Assembly (NCBI RefSeq): GCF_023238205.1
Contig: NZ_CP096662.1
Location: forward strand, 62,001 to 126,000
Source: Halorussus limi
GTDB lineage: Archaea > Halobacteriota > Halobacteria > Halobacteriales > Haladaptataceae
Length of the DNA stretch: 64,000 nucleotides
Reading direction: 5' to 3'
Shown: positions 61,252 to 64,000 of the stretch, piece by piece
Position numbering within the stretch: position 1 is the first letter of the stretch
How the letters are laid out: each line of letters starts with the position of its first letter
Translations under genes and position numbers: made by a program
The notes under the pieces: generated by a model
The model's input: only the letters and a program-made list of their open reading frames with translations
The model's database searches: none
What the model was told of the DNA's origin: nothing

Positions 61252-61292
61252 CGCTCCGTGCTCGCTTCGCTGCGCGCGCAGCCACAACCTCG
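61252..61292 (+). other. Cassette B: 41-nt conserved 3' element
   Basis: Identical to 7643-7683 over 41 nt, 64 nt after the stop of the TFB-like gene and 42 nt before the end of the convergent nuclease gene. Confidence 0.7.
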
Positions 61293-61333
61293 CTGACAGC
61301 CGTGTCACGCAACTAGTGAGACTAGATCTGGAA

Positions 61334-61921
61334 TTAGCCCCGGACGGTTTTCGACATCTGACCGTCCGCCCAAACTGACTCCTCATAAATATCAACCTCA
61401 ACCTCCGCCGACTCCGGGAGGTCACCTACGTCGACTATTACGATAACCGGATGGACTCGTTCCACTTCCTTGCTTACAGTTGCTAAACTCTCCTGCTGAT
61501 TTTCTGTCAACCTAACCCGGTTCCCACTCGATACCGCTTTCACCTCCACCGCATAGTACGCCAACAGATCCGTCGTCGGGTCTACCTCCTCTCGCGAATG
61601 CGGCGGGCTCGGCGTGCCCTCCACTGGTGTCAGTGCCTGCACCATAAGAATATCGTCAGGTATCCACCCTTGCGAATACCCCCAGTCACCATCTTCCGGC
61701 AACGTAACACCCTCCAATACCCCTAGATGGACTTCCTCCGTCAGATTCCGACTCTTCGAATGAATTCGGATGTCGTCTCTGCTATACTCCTTCCCCTCAG
61801 GCCGGTCTATCACATGTGTAGTAATCACCTCCTCAAGCGGCTCTGGGAAACCACCGTATCGCCCTGCAATCATCTCTGCAATCAATCCCACATCCATCCT
61901 CGACAAATCGTACGTAACCAT
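61334..61921 (-). CDS. PD-(D/E)XK nuclease-like protein
   Basis: The 195-residue protein has A-V-E-V-K-A-V with E126 and K128, followed by R-L-T-E-N-Q-Q-E-S-L, a pattern seen in DUF3883 and related PD-(D/E)XK domains. The upstream acidic residue could be D118. It is unrelated in sequence to 7712-8143 but has the same place: convergent on the cassette gene behind the 41-nt element. Confidence 0.6.
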   Translation of the reverse strand: MVTYDLSRMDVGLIAEMIAGRYGGFPEPLEEVITTHVIDRPEGKEYSRDDIRIHSKSRNLTEEVHLGVLEGVTLPEDGDWGYSQGWIPDDILMVQALTPVEGTPSPPHSREEVDPTTDLLAYYAVEVKAVSSGNRVRLTENQQESLATVSKEVERVHPVIVIVDVGDLPESAEVEVDIYEESVWADGQMSKTVRG

Positions 61922-62114
61922 CGGTCTCTACTTTCTCCGTCCTTCTACCAGCCGCTTTGTATTAGGTGGTTCCGGGCCCGAGCTCCCAATTCTGAACTGC
62001 CAGAGTTCGACTGTCTCGAGTTTGAAAGGGCGATTCATCCGTAAGAGCCACTCTCAACGGGATCTGCGAATTCTGTAGGTTTGTCGTACCCACGAGGAGC
62101 GGAGTGAGAAACGA

Positions 62115-62738
62115 ATGAAGACAGTTCCATCATATACTGTCGATAGAGAGACTGCAGCGACGCTCCGCGAATGGCTGTTCGAGAACGCTGTCGAGAAACA
62201 TGGCGAGTCCGAGATCTTCGAGCCACTCGCTGAACTGGCGGCCGCCATCGATGGCGTGCTCTACGAGCAGGCAGAGGCCGTCGAACTCGGTGCATGGGCA
62301 CAGGCGGTTTCTCCAAGTCACCGAGATACATCACACGTCAGCGGGAGCCCAGTCGATGAATCCCGATCAGATGACGCAAACGAACCAGCCGAGCCTGATG
62401 CTCTCGATATGGGCATCAGCAAGCCAGATCGTATCTACGACACGCTTCCCGATTCAGCCTGGCAGCTCGATCACGATCAGTCCACGACGAACCGGGAACA
62501 ATCCTCGACAGCAACGTCTCACGACAAGACGACACCGGCATCGAACCCCCGTACACGACGGCAACATCACCGTCCGTCAGTCAGGTATCGCACCGCGTAC
62601 GAGTGCTCCGTGTGCAGCAGCGTGCGTCAGTTAGAAACCTCGCTTCGAGTCTGTGCGTTTGTCGACGAGTGTCCCAGCTGCGGAACAGTCGCTCGCTTTA
62701 CCGCGGGCGGGATTCCCACACCATTCAGGAAGAGCTGA
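62115..62738 (+). CDS. Protein with a C-terminal zinc finger
   Basis: The 207-residue protein has a helical N-terminus, a long polar middle and C-S-V-C ... C-P-S-C near the end (residues 165-190), a zinc ribbon. The middle looks disordered. No partner is evident. It may bind DNA or protein. Confidence 0.65.
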   Translation: MKTVPSYTVDRETAATLREWLFENAVEKHGESEIFEPLAELAAAIDGVLYEQAEAVELGAWAQAVSPSHRDTSHVSGSPVDESRSDDANEPAEPDALDMGISKPDRIYDTLPDSAWQLDHDQSTTNREQSSTATSHDKTTPASNPRTRRQHHRPSVRYRTAYECSVCSSVRQLETSLRVCAFVDECPSCGTVARFTAGGIPTPFRKS

Positions 62739-62788
62739 AGAGCCTATTACAGTCTCTTTCAGCCAGTTCCCTTGACTGTCGGAGATAG

Positions 62789-64000
62789 CTACGGGAACGC
62801 CTGATAGAAGCCGGTCAAGCCGTTTTGACGGATTCGATCACAGGTATCGATGAACGTCGCTCCCTCATCGTCCTCTCTGTGTTGCTCGATGAAATCCGGA
62901 TAGCCGAGCAATTGGAGGTACGCATTAGCAAACTGGATGAGCGTCTTCACTGCGGCCTTCATGAAGTGGTATGGTTCGATGTAGCCCGCATCAGCCCAGT
63001 CTGCCTGATACAAGCCCCACTCAGTGAGCGGATCATAGGGTAAGGGATCGTCATCTATCTCGCGGTAGTACCGCTCGAAGGCATCCCGATCTGCCTCATT
63101 GAATCGGTCAAGTGGGATAACTCCCGCTGTCCACCTCTGGTCTGTATCCTCAAGCAGGCTGTCCTGATATCCCCCGCGATGAACTACGAGCGGTCGGAGA
63201 ACATAGGTCAGATTGATGTACGCCATGTGGTCCGCGATATGATCACGAAGATCGGTGTTTGCCTCCCGTACTTCATTCAGAAAGTCCCGTCCCCGGTTGT
63301 TCGAGAGCGAGATGAATTCTTTTCGAAGATCGTCGATAGCGTACTTCTCCGCGGTCTTGAGGGCTAATGTATCGAACACGCCGGTGATCAGGGAGATCGC
63401 ATTGTCGAAATGGTACTGGACGTTGAGCTGTGTCCGGTTATCTGGCTCCTGGAAAAACTGATACCCGATCTCATCGACGGCGATAAGCAAGTTCTGAAAT
63501 CGGATGCTAAATCCCCGTAAATAGTCGTCATCCGCGTCGGCCTCCACATGATACCGAGGAACCAACGACCGGAAGAGATGCCAGTACCAGCCAAACATTC
63601 CGACGGTGAGGTTCGGACTAGCGTAGAACTGCTCCCGGTACCGGAGGTAGAGCCCGAGATACTCGACTGCCTCGCTGAGGCTCATGATATTCAGCTGTCC
63701 CCCGGGGAAGTGCGCCTCGAACCACCGTCGGTTGGTAAGGAGCACTGCTCGGTTCGTGATGAACAGGTGTCCCTCATCACGATTGTTGAGCGCGGCGTGG
63801 ACGAACACCTGCCGAACTGTCGCCAGCTCTCGATCGGTGACGTCCTCTACTTCGGTCGCATACGCGTCAACGTTATCGGAGAAGATCCGTGCTGTAGTCC
63901 GTCGAATCGCCCGTTCCTGATATCCGAACAGATACGAGAATGACGCGGTCGTTTGGTGTCCATCATCATCGCTCCGGACAATTCGAGCCCCGTTCTCTGC
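62789..64000 (-). CDS. Large unknown protein, cut by the window edge
   Basis: The reading frame is open to the last base, giving at least 403 codons; the start is outside. The visible part is acidic with many aromatic residues (V-G-M-F-G-W-Y-W-H-L-F-R) and no motif I recognise. GTG 63808 is only the first in-window start and is not needed. It converges on the zinc-finger gene. Confidence 0.65.
   Translation of the reverse strand, partial: AENGARIVRSDDDGHQTTASFSYLFGYQERAIRRTTARIFSDNVDAYATEVEDVTDRELATVRQVFVHAALNNRDEGHLFITNRAVLLTNRRWFEAHFPGGQLNIMSLSEAVEYLGLYLRYREQFYASPNLTVGMFGWYWHLFRSLVPRYHVEADADDDYLRGFSIRFQNLLIAVDEIGYQFFQEPDNRTQLNVQYHFDNAISLITGVFDTLALKTAEKYAIDDLRKEFISLSNNRGRDFLNEVREANTDLRDHIADHMAYINLTYVLRPLVVHRGGYQDSLLEDTDQRWTAGVIPLDRFNEADRDAFERYYREIDDDPLPYDPLTEWGLYQADWADAGYIEPYHFMKAAVKTLIQFANAYLQLLGYPDFIEQHREDDEGATFIDTCDRIRQNGLTGFYQAFP

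Overview
The window comes from a haloarchaeon, most likely a large plasmid or secondary replicon. The proteins are very acidic, and the families are haloarchaeal: HalOD1, a Bat-type HTH activator, a PhiH1-like repressor, extra TFBs and solo TnpB insertion elements. A plasmid-type Orc1/Cdc6 gene (53762-55261) sits inside an array of origin-like repeats. No rRNA, tRNA, CRISPR or core housekeeping operon was seen.

Layout. 1-5996: toxin-antitoxin-like pairs, small zinc-ribbon and winged-helix proteins, and a HalOD1 gene beside a PAS/GAF histidine kinase. 6206-8143: cassette A, a long structured GC-rich leader, an OB-fold (RPA-like) gene, a 41-nt conserved 3' element and a convergent PD-(D/E)XK gene. 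8299-11909: a TFB gene, further DUF7342/TumE-like genes and a zinc-finger protein. 12-20 kb: TnpB elements that break host genes, and an island of regulators (Lrp/AsnC, DUF7344, HalOD1, Bat), several of them decayed. 20-28.4 kb: small conserved accessory genes and an Mrr-type nuclease, most with the same promoter palindrome. 28.4-37 kb: TnpB and IS remnants, a STAND-type ATPase, a DUF7344/HalOD1 pair and arsC. 37.1-45.5 kb: a metal island (mercury-transport-like membrane proteins, ArsR regulators, MerA, a second flavin disulfide reductase, a P1B-type ATPase, an HMA chaperone). 45.6-52.9 kb: an IS1595-like element, a frameshifted MFS gene, a TnpB, a SWIM protein and a VapBC-like pair. 53-57.4 kb: replication origin. 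58-64 kb: small accessory genes and cassette B, a second copy of the cassette A framework around a divergent TFB.

Four noncoding signals tie the window together. (1) Cassettes A and B have homologous leaders and an identical 41-nt 3' element around unrelated proteins; leader stems differ by compensatory changes, which points to a structured RNA. In both, a small nuclease-like gene converges on the 3' element. (2) About a dozen accessory genes, including a TFB, have a T-rich TATA-like box followed by a GC-rich palindrome with a GATGGGT or GAGGGGTGC-like core, placed between the box and the expected start of transcription. (3) Five copies of TTAACCAACA-N21/22-TGTTGGTTAA look like operator sites. 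(4) HalOD1 and DUF7344 domains recur together, as neighbours and once fused.

Many genes are damaged. Solo TnpB elements interrupt at least two and probably three genes, and frameshifts or nonsense codons disrupt an Lrp gene, a HalOD1 gene, a TnpB and an MFS transporter. This fits a plastic accessory replicon. All family names come from reading translated sequence and motifs; no database search was possible.
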